From the NCBI GenBank assembly GCA_901472505.1, contig LR590468.1:2393501-2457500 (forward strand): 64,000 bases of DNA, in the 5' to 3' direction. The notes under the pieces were generated by a model that saw only the letters and a list, made by a program, of their open reading frames with translations, ran no database searches and was not told where the DNA came from. Made by a program: the position numbers and the translations under genes. The DNA is from Proteus vulgaris (GTDB taxonomy: Bacteria > Pseudomonadota > Gammaproteobacteria > Enterobacterales > Enterobacteriaceae). Of the stretch, positions 23,590 to 33,493 are shown one piece after another; the first letter of the stretch is position 1; every line of letters begins with the position of its first letter.

Positions 23590-23620
23590 AATCCCTGTGG
23601 TTCCACAGGGATAGATTTTT
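23590..23620 (+). other. Strong hairpin with T-tract between metC and yghB, on the plus strand
   Basis: A 10-bp stem, ATCCCTGTGG / CACAGGGAT, is followed by GATTTTTTTT on the plus strand, while both flanking genes run on the minus strand. Read on the minus strand it has only a weak T-tract (TTAAATC). It may be an antisense terminator or act weakly between metC and yghB. Confidence 0.5.
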
Positions 23621-23643
23621 TTTAATAAAAAATTCATTATTTA

Positions 23644-24834
23644 TTAGGAAATACGTAAAAACGCGCACTCTAGATCTTCAATAAGATCGTCTACATTTTC
23701 TAATCCGATATGGATGCGAAATAACGTTCCTGTAAATGTGGATTGAGTTTCATATTGGCGCATCGATTTAATATCATTGGGGTGATAACCTAAAATTAAA
23801 GATTCAAATCCTCCCCATGAAAATGCCATTTTAAATAATGAAAAGTTATCTAAGAAAAGTGAAAATTCTTCAGGCGTTAAAATTCTCTTTAAACTAAAAG
23901 AGAACAAACCGTTGCTACCGGAGAAATCACGTTGAAAATATTCATGCCCTGGGCAAGAGGCTAGTGCAGGGTGATAAACATTATCAACTAATGGGTGTTG
24001 TTTTAGCCAACGAGCAACTTCCAATGCACTTTGCTCATGTTGCTTCATTCTCACTGGTAATGTTCTTAATCCTCTCGCTGTCATATAAGCAGTATCAGGA
24101 TCAACACATTGACCTAATAAATAGGTATTTTCTCGTAACTGCTCCCAACAACGTTCATTCGCTACAGCAAAACCTAACATGCCATCGGAGTGGCCATTAA
24201 TATATTTTGTGGCAGATTGGATTGAAATATCGACATCGAAAGTAAGTGGTTTAAGCAGGTATCCTGCCGCCCAAGTGTTATCAATCATTATAATGATTTC
24301 AGGATTATATTGGCGAATCGAGCTGACTATTCCTTGTAGATCTTGAATTTCCATCGTGATTGAACCGGGGGATTCAAGAAAAACAATTTTTGTTTCAGGT
24401 CGTAGTAGTTGACTGATGTTTTTACCGATTAGAGGATCAAAATAGGTTGTTGTGACGGAAAATTTGCGCAAGATCTGATCACAAAAATTTTGTGTTGGAT
24501 CGTAAGCTGATCCTGTCACAAGAATATGCGAGCCTTGCTCAACAAACGCGAGTATTGACTGTGTAATAGCTGCCGCACCCGAAGGGAAAAGTGCACAACC
24601 TGCACCTTGTTCTAATTCAGTTAGGGCTTCTTGTAAGGCAAAGTGAGTGGTTGTGCCTCGACGTCCATAAAAAAGTGTACCTTCAGCACGTTTTTTCGTT
24701 GCTTCACGTTTTTGTGCAACCGAATCAAAAATAACGGATGAAGTTCGTTGTATAATTGGGTTTACTGCGCTTTGGGCATATTTTTTATCTCGACCAGAAA
24801 GGAGGAGTGAGGTTTCTTGTTTTTTTAGCGTCAT
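23644..24834 (-). CDS. metC: Cystathionine beta-lyase MetC
   Basis: A PLP-dependent lyase that cleaves cystathionine to homocysteine, pyruvate and ammonia in methionine synthesis. The start is ATG 24834 ([19 protein letters not shown]) with GAAGG eight bases upstream; in-frame extension to 24933 is unsupported. The 396-aa product matches the E. coli MetC size class (395 aa). Cys/Met-metabolism PLP-enzyme motifs are present: [33 protein letters not shown], and [15 protein letters not shown] containing the PLP lysine. MetC of this family also has cysteine desulfhydrase activity. It is divergent from exbB, as in E. coli. Confidence 0.95.
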   Translation of the reverse strand: MTLKKQETSLLLSGRDKKYAQSAVNPIIQRTSSVIFDSVAQKREATKKRAEGTLFYGRRGTTTHFALQEALTELEQGAGCALFPSGAAAITQSILAFVEQGSHILVTGSAYDPTQNFCDQILRKFSVTTTYFDPLIGKNISQLLRPETKIVFLESPGSITMEIQDLQGIVSSIRQYNPEIIIMIDNTWAAGYLLKPLTFDVDISIQSATKYINGHSDGMLGFAVANERCWEQLRENTYLLGQCVDPDTAYMTARGLRTLPVRMKQHEQSALEVARWLKQHPLVDNVYHPALASCPGHEYFQRDFSGSNGLFSFSLKRILTPEEFSLFLDNFSLFKMAFSWGGFESLILGYHPNDIKSMRQYETQSTFTGTLFRIHIGLENVDDLIEDLECAFLRIS

Positions 24835-24926
24835 CCTTAATACCTTCTTTTTAATTGATGGTGTGTTTACTTCACGGTAATTCATTTTTTGGATAAGTAC
24901 AAAAGACGATCGACATAGTTGATAAA

Positions 24927-24945
24927 ATTTCACGTTACGTGAAAT
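24927..24945. promoter_or_regulatory. Perfect 19-base palindrome between metC and exbB
   Basis: ATTTCACG-TTA-CGTGAAAT: perfect 8-bp arms around a 3-base centre, 93 bases upstream of metC. A partial copy (TTCACGGTAA) lies at 24871-24880. It does not match the MetJ, MetR or Fur consensus well. It is likely a transcription-factor site of unknown owner. Confidence 0.5.
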
Positions 24946-24994
24946 AACGATAATTTGTCTTAAAAATCGACAAATGAAAAAAAAATAGCCAAAT

Positions 24995-25013
24995 AGTAAT
25001 GATAATTACTATC
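24995..25013 (+). promoter_or_regulatory. Fur box of exbB-exbD
   Basis: AGTAATGATAATTACTATC matches the 19-base Fur consensus GATAATGATAATCATTATC at 15 of 19 positions. It lies about 150 bases upstream of exbB. Iron repression through Fur is the known control of exbBD in enterobacteria. Confidence 0.8.
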
Positions 25014-25164
25014 AAAATGCTTCATGTTTGATATCATTTGAGCGTTTTCTCTTTCCTGATGGCAAACAGGATGATTGTAAGCGAACGATTTTGGGTAAGT
25101 AGTGACTGAAAAGCGTCATTACTGAATAAATAAATAGATAAAAAAGAGAGTAAAAGGCCAACTG

Positions 25165-26174
25165 ATGCGTAATTTGACAGCTTCTATTCTATTGGCAATA
25201 GGTCTGACAGGCTCTGCTTTTGCGGATACGACTCCTGCCACACCAACCGAACAGCCAACTACTGCTGCCGTTTCTTCAACAGCTTCTACACAGGGAACTG
25301 CTACAACCGCAACACCGACAACAGACTCATCTGCTAATACAGGCAATGAAGTTAAAACGCCGGGATCTGAACCGGCTAAGCTTGAGGGTGAAAATACATC
25401 ACTTACAACGGCTGAAAACGCAGAAAATACTCCGCCAGCGACAGAAAATATGTCATCACAAGTAGAGCCAGAAATGGTGACAGGGGGAGGATTTGCAGAA
25501 GATCTGTCCGTTATGGGCATGTATCGTAATGCCGATTTAGTCGTTAAGAGCGTTATGATTGGCTTACTGTTAGCGTCTATTGTGACGTGGGCATTATTTT
25601 TCGCCAAAGGAAGCTACTTACTTTCATTGCGTCGTCGATTAAGAAATGAAACAGCGCAATTAGTTGATGCTAAATCACTTAATGATGCTTTAGCTATTAG
25701 CAAAAAATTCGGTAATAAGAGCGCGACGGCTGATTTCTTTAATGATGCTGAATTAGAGCGTACTTACTCTCAAGAAAGTAAAGTGGCATCAGGCATTAAA
25801 GAACGTGTTGAAATGCGTATGGAACGTCGAGTTGCTGCTATTGTTCGTGAGTTAGGCCGTGGTAATGGCTACTTAGCTACTATTGGCGCAATTTCTCCAT
25901 TTATTGGTCTTTTTGGTACGGTTTGGGAATTATGAACAGCTTTATTGGTATTGCACATTCTCAAACGACTAACTTGGCGGTTGTTGCTCCAGGGATTGCT
26001 GAAGCCTTATTAGCGACTGCGATTGGTCTGATTGCTGCAATTCCGGCCGTTATCATTTATAACATTTTTGCTCGTATGATCGCAGGCTATCGTGGTGAAA
26101 TTGGTGATATTGCAACAGGTGTGGTGACATTAGTTAGCCGTGACTTAGATATCGAAAACAGCAAAGCAAGGTAA
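25165..26174 (+). CDS. exbB: TonB-system proton channel subunit ExbB with long N-terminal extension (frameshifted in this sequence)
   Basis: An inner-membrane subunit that, with ExbD, uses the proton-motive force to energise TonB for iron and B12 uptake. After a signal peptide ([20 protein letters not shown]) comes a Thr/Ala/Glu-rich periplasmic extension to about residue 110. The conserved ExbB core follows, with a membrane helix near 130-147 and a large cytoplasmic region. E. coli ExbB (244 aa) lacks the extension; some other gammaproteobacterial ExbBs have it. The frame breaks at 25925-25927, where GGG stands for the expected GGGG (FGTVWGIMNSF). The next frame supplies the last two membrane helices and ends at 26174. 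Corrected length is 336 aa. exbD follows after 6 bases. Confidence 0.92.
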
Positions 26175-26180
26175 TGAATT

Positions 26181-26609
26181 ATGGCAATGCGTCTTGGTGA
26201 TGATTCAGGTGATGATAATGAATTACATGATATCAATGTGACGCCTTTTATTGATGTCATGTTGGTTCTGCTCATTATCTTTATGGTAGCCGCGCCTTTA
26301 GCTACCGTTGATATAAAAGTAAATTTACCCGCTTCAAGTGCAAAACCACAGCCTCGCCCTGAAAAGCCTGTTTATTTGACCATAAAGTCTGATAAGCAAA
26401 TTTTCATTGGTGAAGAGAGGGTCACACATGAAACGATGGCTAATGTGTTAGATACCATGACACAAGCAAACAAGGAGACCACCATCTTTTTCCAGGCAGA
26501 TAAAACGGTTGATTATGAAACGTTAATGGCTGCAATGGATTCGTTAAGAAAGGCGGGGTATCTTAAAGTTGGATTAGTAGGAATGGAAACTGTCTCTACA
26601 GGCAATTAA
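26181..26609 (+). CDS. exbD: TonB-system energy transducer ExbD
   Basis: The partner of ExbB in the TonB motor. It is a 142-aa protein with one N-terminal membrane helix (about residues 25-43, FIDVMLVLLIIFMVAAPLAT) containing the conserved proton-carrying Asp of the DVMLVLL motif. A periplasmic domain follows (PVYLTIKSDKQIFIGEERV). The length and sequence match E. coli ExbD (141 aa). It lies 6 bases after exbB in the same Fur-controlled operon. Confidence 0.96.
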   Translation: MAMRLGDDSGDDNELHDINVTPFIDVMLVLLIIFMVAAPLATVDIKVNLPASSAKPQPRPEKPVYLTIKSDKQIFIGEERVTHETMANVLDTMTQANKETTIFFQADKTVDYETLMAAMDSLRKAGYLKVGLVGMETVSTGN

Positions 26610-26652
26610 CATTTAAAAATATGCTCTTCAACTAAGTATTATTACGCTATTT

Positions 26653-26702
26653 AAAAAGTACTTTATTTGTCGTTGTGAAATGATGAATAAAGTGCTTTTT
26701 TA
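26653..26702 (+). terminator. exbBD terminator
   Basis: A 15-bp stem, AAAAAGTACTTTATT / AATAAAGTGCTTTTT (one G-U pair), ends in a T-run followed by ATTATAC, 43 bases after the exbD stop. Confidence 0.85.
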
Positions 26703-28396
26703 TTATACAAAAAATAACGGTTATATTTTTACTGCTTTTAGTTATTAACAAGGTTATTAATAAAATTGAGTTAGAATCAAATTTAGCTTTAGTCTTAAAT
26801 AATGTTAATAATAGGTAGATTAATTTTAAGAATAAACAATTAATTTAGTTTGCTCGGTAAAAATAAGCTGAATCAATTAATGCTAAGTAGATATTATTAT
26901 TTCAACTTACTTTACATTAATATTCATTAACTCTTCATTTTTTTTCACTTTTAGATTTGTTGATATTTGCTTTTTTAAGTTAAATTTTTCTATAACCATA
27001 TGATTAGTGGTGTTTTTGTTTTAATTTGATTTAAGTGTAAAAATGCTTGCGCAAAAAATCTTATTGGATATAATGCATTCACATTACAAATTGAAACATT
27101 TTGTAATGTGCCAGAACGCCTAATTTATTTATTATCTAAGTTATCCGTATTTGGATACTTATTTTTTTATTGCACCAGGTAGACCGTTGTTTTCAGTCAT
27201 TCCAATTTCTGGTAAGTAGATTTTATTTACTTATTCAAACCACTTCTTGTCTTTGATAAGCGGTGAGTACAATAAAACGTGAAAGGCAGAGAACTACACA
27301 TAGCATTTTATTATTTTAATAAATTTAAAGGCCATAACATTTCGGTGTTATGGCCTTTTATTTTGTTGATGGGATCTATTTTTATCACTCCAGTCATTCC
27401 AAGGTGTTAATCTAAAGCACATAGACCTTACTTTTATCTCCTTATTCTTGGTTTTTCTCCCACTCTCACAAGGTTTTGTCAGACTGAATAGTACAAACAG
27501 TTAACAAAGTGTTTTTCTATTTTTCAGATTTATGAGCACTTCTTTCATCTATTCTTACAAAAATAAGAAATATGCTTTATTTGGGGATTTTTTATCGATA
27601 ATTTGTATTTTTTTATCTATAAAAACAACAAAAATTTAACATAAAAATTTAGCTAGGTTAATTTCGTTATAAATTCGATAGGTTATAAAATAACTTTATG
27701 TAATTATCTCCATGGTTTACTAGTTAGTAATTATTAATGATCAGATCTTTTGAATGTCAGTTCTCATTATTATGTATTTAATTATATAACGATTTCATAG
27801 TAGGGGATTATCTTATTCCAAAAACGAATATACATATAACTATATGAAAAATGATAAGAAAAATAGGTTGGTTTTTGGTTAAAAAATAAGCAGAGTTATG
27901 ATGGTTAAAAATGAATAACAAAAGAAAATGGACTAAATTAGTCATTAAAATAAGCTGAAATTAAATATATTAATGTAATCATTTATTGTTTATGAAATGC
28001 AATTTTTAACATTATTTATGATGTAATGTAAAGGTTGATAATATGAAAACAAGAGTCATCATTATAATTAAAGAATATATTTAAATTAATTTTTAATAAC
28101 TTTTATTAGAAAGTTAAAATAATTAATTATTAATTTTGTATTATTTTAAATATATTGTCTTATAAATTGATTGTTTTTTGACTTACTTGTATCTTTATGA
28201 TTATTAACAATTTAAATATTTATAACTCTTCATCTATCGAGTTAATGAGAATTATTTCTATTTCTTTTATCATTTCTAAATAAAGTCGTAATAAATTTAA
28301 AATGACGCAATATATAAAAAATAGATATTAAACCTTATATTGCTGAAACGTTTTTACTCACATAAAAGAATAATTTATTTTTTAATGAATTATCGC
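26703..28396. other. Long AT-rich gene-free region between exbD and hybO
   Basis: About 1.7 kb without a convincing ORF on either strand and with very high A+T content, especially 27500-28380. The only structured part is the promoter-to-terminator unit at about 27047-27362, listed separately. The rest shows no repeats, gene remnants or RNA genes that I can recognise. In E. coli a block of other genes lies between hyb and exbBD, so this may be the scar of gene loss, or AT-rich regulatory DNA. Confidence 0.6.
27047..27362 (+). ncRNA. Candidate small-RNA transcription unit
   Basis: A near-consensus sigma-70 promoter (TTGCGC at 27047-27052, 16-base spacer, TATAAT at 27069-27074) starts a segment of about 280 bases without an ORF. 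It ends in a strong terminator: a 12-bp AAGGCCATAACA / TGTTATGGCCTT stem with a UUCG-containing loop, then TTTTATTTT. A 5' hairpin (CACATTACAAA / TTTGTAATGTG, 27080-27110) comes first. An internal terminator-like hairpin (AAGTTATCC / GGATACTT plus ATTTTTTT, 27139-27170) follows, so two 3' ends of about 90 and 280 nt are possible. It matches no sRNA I could recall. Confidence 0.45.
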
Positions 28397-28410
28397 TTGA
28401 TAATGATCAA
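28397..28410 (+). promoter_or_regulatory. FNR site upstream of hybO
   Basis: TTGATAATGATCAA is a perfect match to the FNR consensus TTGAT-N4-ATCAA and lies 80 bases ahead of the hybO start. This position suits a class II activator site and anaerobic induction of the hydrogenase-2 operon. The site is seen; its function is inferred. Confidence 0.8.
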
Positions 28411-28489
28411 GTCATTATTGTGTCGTAGTGTTAAAAAGGCGGTGTTTTAAAATTATTCCAATTAAAAATCATCATATCAGGAGAGATAT

Positions 28490-29615
28490 ATGGCCTTGGG
28501 GAATAATGTTTTTTCCCATCATGGTATTAACCGACGCGATTTTATGAAATTGTGTGCTGCGTTGTCAGCTACCATGGGATTAAGCGGCAAAGCTGCCGCA
28601 GAAATGTCAGAAGCAATGGTGTCAACTGAACGCCCACCGGTTATTTGGATTGGTGCTCAGGAGTGTACAGGGTGTACGGAGTCTTTATTACGTGCGACTC
28701 ACCCGACTCTGGAAAATCTTGTGCTTGATGTTATTGCACTCGAATATCACGAAGTGCTTTCTTCGGCTTTTGGTGATCAAGCTGAAGAAAATAAACACAA
28801 TGCGATGGAGAAATATAAAGGTAAGTACGTTCTCGTTGTCGATGGTTCAATCCCAGACAAAGATGGCGGTGTTTACTGTATGGTTGCAGGAAAACCTATT
28901 ATTGAGCATATCAAAGAAGCCGCTGAAGGGGCCGCTGCGATTATTGCGATTGGTTCATGTTCTGCATGGGGGGGGAGTGCCTGCTACTGGAGGTAACCCA
29001 ACAGGTGCTAAATCACTGGAAGCGATTTTACCAGGTAAAACTGTTATCAATATTCCAGGATGCCCACCAAACCCACATAACTTCTTAGCGACGGTTGCAC
29101 ATATTATTACTTTCAATAAATTGCCTAAGTTAGATAGCAAGAACAGACCGCTTTTTGCTTATGAGCGTTTAATTCACGAAAACTGTGAACGTCGCCCTCA
29201 TTTTGACGCGGGTCGTTTTGCTAAAGAGTTTGGTGATGAAGGTCATCGTCAAGGTTGGTGTTTATACCATTTAGGCTGTAAAGGGCCTGAAACCTATGGT
29301 AACTGCCCGACATTGGAATTCTGCGATGTTGGTGGTGGAATTTGGCCTGTAGGTATTGGTCACCCTTGTTACGGATGTAATGAAGAAGGGATTGGCTTTA
29401 CTAAAGGTATTTTCCAATTAGCGAATGTTTATCAGCCAACACCAAAAGCGCAAGTACCTGATGTTAATGCGAAAGAAGGTGGTGGCGTGTCTTATGGTGC
29501 TGCGGGCTTGCTCGGTGCTGTTGTCGGTGCGGTTGCCGGTGTCAGTGTGATGGCTGTGCGTCAATTAGGCCGTGACAAGAATGCCACAGGAGCCTCACAG
29601 GAGGATAAACGGTGA
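28490..29615 (+). CDS. hybO: Hydrogenase-2 small subunit HybO (frameshifted in this sequence)
   Basis: The Fe-S small subunit of the uptake NiFe hydrogenase that faces the periplasm. It has a Tat signal ([12 protein letters not shown], residues 15-26) and proximal-cluster cysteines in [20 protein letters not shown]. The distal-cluster region includes [18 protein letters not shown] and [14 protein letters not shown], and a C-terminal anchor ([21 protein letters not shown]) is present. The frame breaks in a run of eight G at 28968-28975; seven G gives [22 protein letters not shown], as in the family. Corrected length is 374 aa (E. coli 372). The start has GGAGAG upstream. hybA overlaps the stop by 4 bases. 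Confidence 0.94.
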
Positions 29616-30625
29616 ATAGGCGTCATTTCTTTAAGCTGGCATCAGGTGGGGTTCTCCTTGCGGGAATGGCTCCCACTGCGAGTCATGCTGCGGCGCAGAA
29701 CCGTCCCCCGATTCCTGGGTCTCTCGGTATGCTCTACGACTCTACATTATGTGTAGGCTGTCAAGCATGTGTCACTAAATGTCAGGAAATCAATCATCCG
29801 GAGCCAATGGAGCGTGGTGATACTTACGCTAATGGCGATCCGATTTGGTCAAACAACGATAAATTAAGTCCTTACACAAATAATATTATTCAAATTTGGC
29901 GTGATGGTACGGGTGAAAATAAAGACCAACTGGAAAACGGTTATGCTTTCATTAAGAAACAATGTATGCATTGTGTTGATGCGAACTGCGTTTCCGTTTG
30001 CCCTGTTTCTGCGTTAACCAAAGATCCAAAAACCGGTATTGTCCATTATCACGCGGATATCTGTACAGGTTGTCGTTACTGTATGGTGGGATGCCCTTAT
30101 AACATTCCAAAATACGATTATGATGATCCATTTGGTAAGCTCTATAAATGCGAGCTTTGTAACCAAAAAGGTGTTGAGCGTTTAGATAAAGGCTTATTAC
30201 CAGGCTGTGTTGAAGTTTGTCCTACTGGTGCAGTTATTTTCGGTACACGCGAAGAATTGCTAGAAGAAGCAAAACGTCGTTTAGCGAAAAAAGCGGGTGA
30301 AGAATATCATTACCCACGTCAAACCATTAGTGGTGGCGATACTTATCTACATAAAATTCCTGAATATCAAGATCATATCTATGGTGAGTTTGAAGGTGGC
30401 GGTACGCAAGTCATGGTACTTTCTGCGGTTCCTTTCGACAATTTAGGAATGCCAGAAGTGGCACCATTATCAACGGGTGCGCGTTCTGAACATATTCAAC
30501 ATACGCTTTATAAAGGCATGGTATTACCAATAGCAGCCCTTGCAGGGATCACCTATTTGGTTAACCGTAATAGTAAAAAACAAGAGCAGGAACACCACAA
30601 GGAGGATAACGATGTCGAGTCATGA
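29612..30625 (+). CDS. hybA: Hydrogenase-2 ferredoxin-like subunit HybA
   Basis: The periplasmic four-cluster Fe-S protein that passes electrons between HybOC and the quinone-linked HybB. GTG start with AGGAGG 8 bases upstream. Tat-type signal ([26 protein letters not shown]). Four cysteine groups are visible: [39 protein letters not shown], and CELC with [12 protein letters not shown]-terminal hydrophobic anchor ([16 protein letters not shown]) is present, as in E. coli HybA. The product is 337 aa. The end overlaps hybB by 14 bases. Confidence 0.95.
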   Translation: MNRRHFFKLASGGVLLAGMAPTASHAAAQNRPPIPGSLGMLYDSTLCVGCQACVTKCQEINHPEPMERGDTYANGDPIWSNNDKLSPYTNNIIQIWRDGTGENKDQLENGYAFIKKQCMHCVDANCVSVCPVSALTKDPKTGIVHYHADICTGCRYCMVGCPYNIPKYDYDDPFGKLYKCELCNQKGVERLDKGLLPGCVEVCPTGAVIFGTREELLEEAKRRLAKKAGEEYHYPRQTISGGDTYLHKIPEYQDHIYGEFEGGGTQVMVLSAVPFDNLGMPEVAPLSTGARSEHIQHTLYKGMVLPIAALAGITYLVNRNSKKQEQEHHKEDNDVES

Positions 30626-31793
30626 TCCTCGTCCACTTGGCGGTAAGTTATTTACTCTAGCAGTAAGAGTATTTTTACCGCTTGCTGTGCTCGGTTTTAT
30701 TCTTATTGGTAAGCGTTTGGTATTAGGTCTGGGCGATGTCTCTGACCTGAATGGGGGATACCCTTGGGGTATTTGGATTGCCTTTGACTTATTGATAGGA
30801 ACAGGCTTTGCATGTGGCGGTTGGGCACTTGCATGGGCTGTTTATGTCTTTAATAAAGGGGAGTTTCACCCATTAGTGCGTCCTGCATTACTCGCGAGCT
30901 TGTTTGGCTATTCATTAGGTGGTTTATCCATCGCTATTGATATTGGTCGTTATTGGAACATGCCTCACTTCTTTATGCCGCAATACTTTAACGTTAACTC
31001 AGTGTTGTTTGAAACAGCGACCTGTATGACCATTTATATTATGGTGATGGCATTAGAATTCTTACCTGCGTTATTAGAACGTTTAGGTTGGAAAGTGTCG
31101 TTGAAACGTCTTAATAAAGCGATGTTCTTTATTATTGGTCTTGGTGCTTTACTGCCAACCATGCACCAATCCTCAATGGGATCATTAATGATTTCAGCGG
31201 GTTGGAAAGTACATCCACTGTGGCAATCTTATGAGATGTTACCGCTGTTTTCTTTACTAACAGCCTTTATTCTCGGTTTCACTATCGTTATTTTTGAAGG
31301 TTCGCTGTTAAAAGCAAGCCGTACCATGAATGATGACGAAACACCATTGTTTACCAAGCTAACACGAGTGATCGAAGTGTTATTGATTACTTTCTTGGTA
31401 CTACGTTGGGGCGAGGTAATTTGGAACGGTAAACTCAGTTATATCGCAAATGGGGATATGTTCTCTTGGTTATTCATTGCTGAAAGTGCATTGTTGCTTA
31501 TCCCACTTGTGCTTATGCATCTGAATGATAATCGTCGTAACCCAAGAATGTTGTTTGTATGCGCATTATTTATGCTTATTGGCGCAGCAATGTGGCGTAT
31601 GAATTACTCTTTAGTTGCTTATAATCCAGGCAATGGTTACCACTATTTCCCAACAGCAAGTGAATTATTGATTTCTATTGGCTTCGTTGCATTTGAAGTA
31701 ACTGCTTACATTCTTATTATCCGTTTATTGCCGGTTTTACCTGCACAAACAGATTCAAATATACAATTAAAAAAGGCTGAGGTTAAATCATGA
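30612..31793 (+). CDS. hybB: Hydrogenase-2 integral membrane subunit HybB
   Basis: An NrfD/PsrC-family membrane protein linking hydrogenase-2 to the quinone pool. The start ATG 30612 ([15 protein letters not shown]) is chosen by similarity to E. coli HybB (392 aa) and the AAGGAGGAT upstream; the product is 393 aa. About ten hydrophobic segments are visible. Family motifs include [23 protein letters not shown] and MHQSSMGSL. It sits between hybA and hybC with overlaps on both sides, so the operon is tightly coupled. Confidence 0.95.
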   Translation: MSSHDPRPLGGKLFTLAVRVFLPLAVLGFILIGKRLVLGLGDVSDLNGGYPWGIWIAFDLLIGTGFACGGWALAWAVYVFNKGEFHPLVRPALLASLFGYSLGGLSIAIDIGRYWNMPHFFMPQYFNVNSVLFETATCMTIYIMVMALEFLPALLERLGWKVSLKRLNKAMFFIIGLGALLPTMHQSSMGSLMISAGWKVHPLWQSYEMLPLFSLLTAFILGFTIVIFEGSLLKASRTMNDDETPLFTKLTRVIEVLLITFLVLRWGEVIWNGKLSYIANGDMFSWLFIAESALLLIPLVLMHLNDNRRNPRMLFVCALFMLIGAAMWRMNYSLVAYNPGNGYHYFPTASELLISIGFVAFEVTAYILIIRLLPVLPAQTDSNIQLKKAEVKS

Positions 31794-33493
31794 GCCAACG
31801 CATTACTATTGATCCTATTACCCGTATTGAAGGGCATTTACGCGTCGATTGTGAAATTGATAACGGAAAAGTTGTTAAGGCTTGGTCTTCCGGTACCATG
31901 TGGCGCGGAATGGAGGAGATCCTAAAAGGAAGCGATCCTCGTGATGCATGGATTATCGTGCAACGTATTTGTGGTGTTTGTACGACAGTTCACGCGATTG
32001 CCTCAGTACGTGCAGTTGAAGATGCCTTAGGTATGGATATTCCTGTCAATGCGCAATATATCCGTAACATTATTTTGGCTTCTCATATTCTTCATGACCA
32101 TATCGTTCACTTCTATCAGCTTTCTGCGATGGACTGGGTTGATATTACTTCTGCATTACAAGCCGATCCTGAAAAAGCATCAGCGATGCTGAAAGGCGTT
32201 TCTAAGTGGCAATTAAATTCTGCTGAAGAATTTAGAAAAGTACAGAAAAAAATCCAAGGTTTAGTAGATAGCGGTCAGTTAGGTATTTTCGCTAATGGTT
32301 ATTGGGGTCACTCAGCCATGAAATTACCACCAGAAGTTAACTTGATTGCCGTTGCTCACTATCTGCAAGCTCTTGAATGTCAGCGTGATGCAAACCGTAT
32401 CGTTGCTGTTCTTGGTGGTAAAACACCTCATATCCAAAACTTGGCTGTGGGGGGGGTTGCTAACCCAATTAATCTTGATGCACCAAGTGTTCTTAACTTA
32501 GAACGTTTAATGTATGTGAAGCACTTTATCGATAATCTTGGTGATTTTATTGAACAAGTTTATAAAGTCGATACCGCTATTTTTGCTGCTTATTATCCAG
32601 AGTGGCTAAAAATTGGTAAAGGAGCTAACTACTATTTATCTGTACCTGAGTTACCAATCAATGGTAATAACACCGAGTTTTTACTGTCTGGTGGTTATAT
32701 GGAAGGCGTTGATTTCTCAACGTATCGTCCAATTAAAAACTGGAAAGATGAAAACCTGAAAGACGGTATAGAAGAAAGTGGTAAACACGCATGGTATGAA
32801 GATGATGAACCATTAAAACCATGGGAAGGCTTAACTCGTCCTAAATACACAGGCTGGGATGAAAACAATAAATACTCATGGGTTAAATCACCAACATTCT
32901 ATGGCAAACCTGTAGAAGTCGGCACATTAGCGTGGTTAGTGTGTGGTTTAGCAGGTAAGCACGAAGGTACTGTTAAGCACTATAACGAAGTTAATGAGAT
33001 ATATACTAAATTAACAGGTGAAACACTGGTTAATGAGCAGTTAGAGTCAACTTGGGGACGTATTATTGGACGTACTGTTCATGCTTGCGTATTACAAGAT
33101 TCTCTGAACTTCTTATGGCAATCACTGGTTGATAATATTGGTCGTGGTGACACAACTGCCTTTATTAAACCAGAGTTTGAACCAGGTAAAGAGTATCGTG
33201 GGGTGGGTTTTGAAGAAGCCTCTCGCGGTATGTTATCTCACTGGATCGTGTTTAAAGACGGTAAAATTACTAACTATCAGGCCGTTGTTCCATCAACATG
33301 GAATGCGGGTCCTCGTAACTTTAATGATGAACCGGGTCCTTATGAGTTATCACTTGTTGGTACACCTGTTGCTGATCCTAAAAAACCATTAGAAGTGGTA
33401 AGAACGATCCACTCCTTTGACCCATGTATGGCATGTGCTGTACATATGGTTGATTTAACAGGTAAAGAACTGAGTAAGGTGAAGGTATTATAA
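31790..33493 (+). CDS. hybC: Hydrogenase-2 large (NiFe) subunit HybC
   Basis: The catalytic subunit, oxidising or producing H2 at a Ni-Fe(CN)2CO centre. 567 aa, as in E. coli HybC. Both nickel-ligand motifs are present: RICGVCTTVHA near residue 61 and DPCMACAVHMV near the C-terminus. The final 15 residues after that His form the peptide removed by HybD after nickel insertion. It lacks a signal peptide and is exported with HybO by the Tat pathway. The start overlaps the hybB stop by 4 bases. Confidence 0.97.
   Translation: MSQRITIDPITRIEGHLRVDCEIDNGKVVKAWSSGTMWRGMEEILKGSDPRDAWIIVQRICGVCTTVHAIASVRAVEDALGMDIPVNAQYIRNIILASHILHDHIVHFYQLSAMDWVDITSALQADPEKASAMLKGVSKWQLNSAEEFRKVQKKIQGLVDSGQLGIFANGYWGHSAMKLPPEVNLIAVAHYLQALECQRDANRIVAVLGGKTPHIQNLAVGGVANPINLDAPSVLNLERLMYVKHFIDNLGDFIEQVYKVDTAIFAAYYPEWLKIGKGANYYLSVPELPINGNNTEFLLSGGYMEGVDFSTYRPIKNWKDENLKDGIEESGKHAWYEDDEPLKPWEGLTRPKYTGWDENNKYSWVKSPTFYGKPVEVGTLAWLVCGLAGKHEGTVKHYNEVNEIYTKLTGETLVNEQLESTWGRIIGRTVHACVLQDSLNFLWQSLVDNIGRGDTTAFIKPEFEPGKEYRGVGFEEASRGMLSHWIVFKDGKITNYQAVVPSTWNAGPRNFNDEPGPYELSLVGTPVADPKKPLEVVRTIHSFDPCMACAVHMVDLTGKELSKVKVL

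Noticed and set aside
24905..24925. MetJ boxes upstream of metC
   Set aside because: AGACGATC GACATAGT matches the AGACGTCT repeat poorly, so it is not listed as a regulatory site.
26610..28489. Decayed gene between exbD and hybO
   Set aside because: No frame carries a recognisable protein fragment; stop codons are dense in all frames, as expected for such AT-rich DNA.
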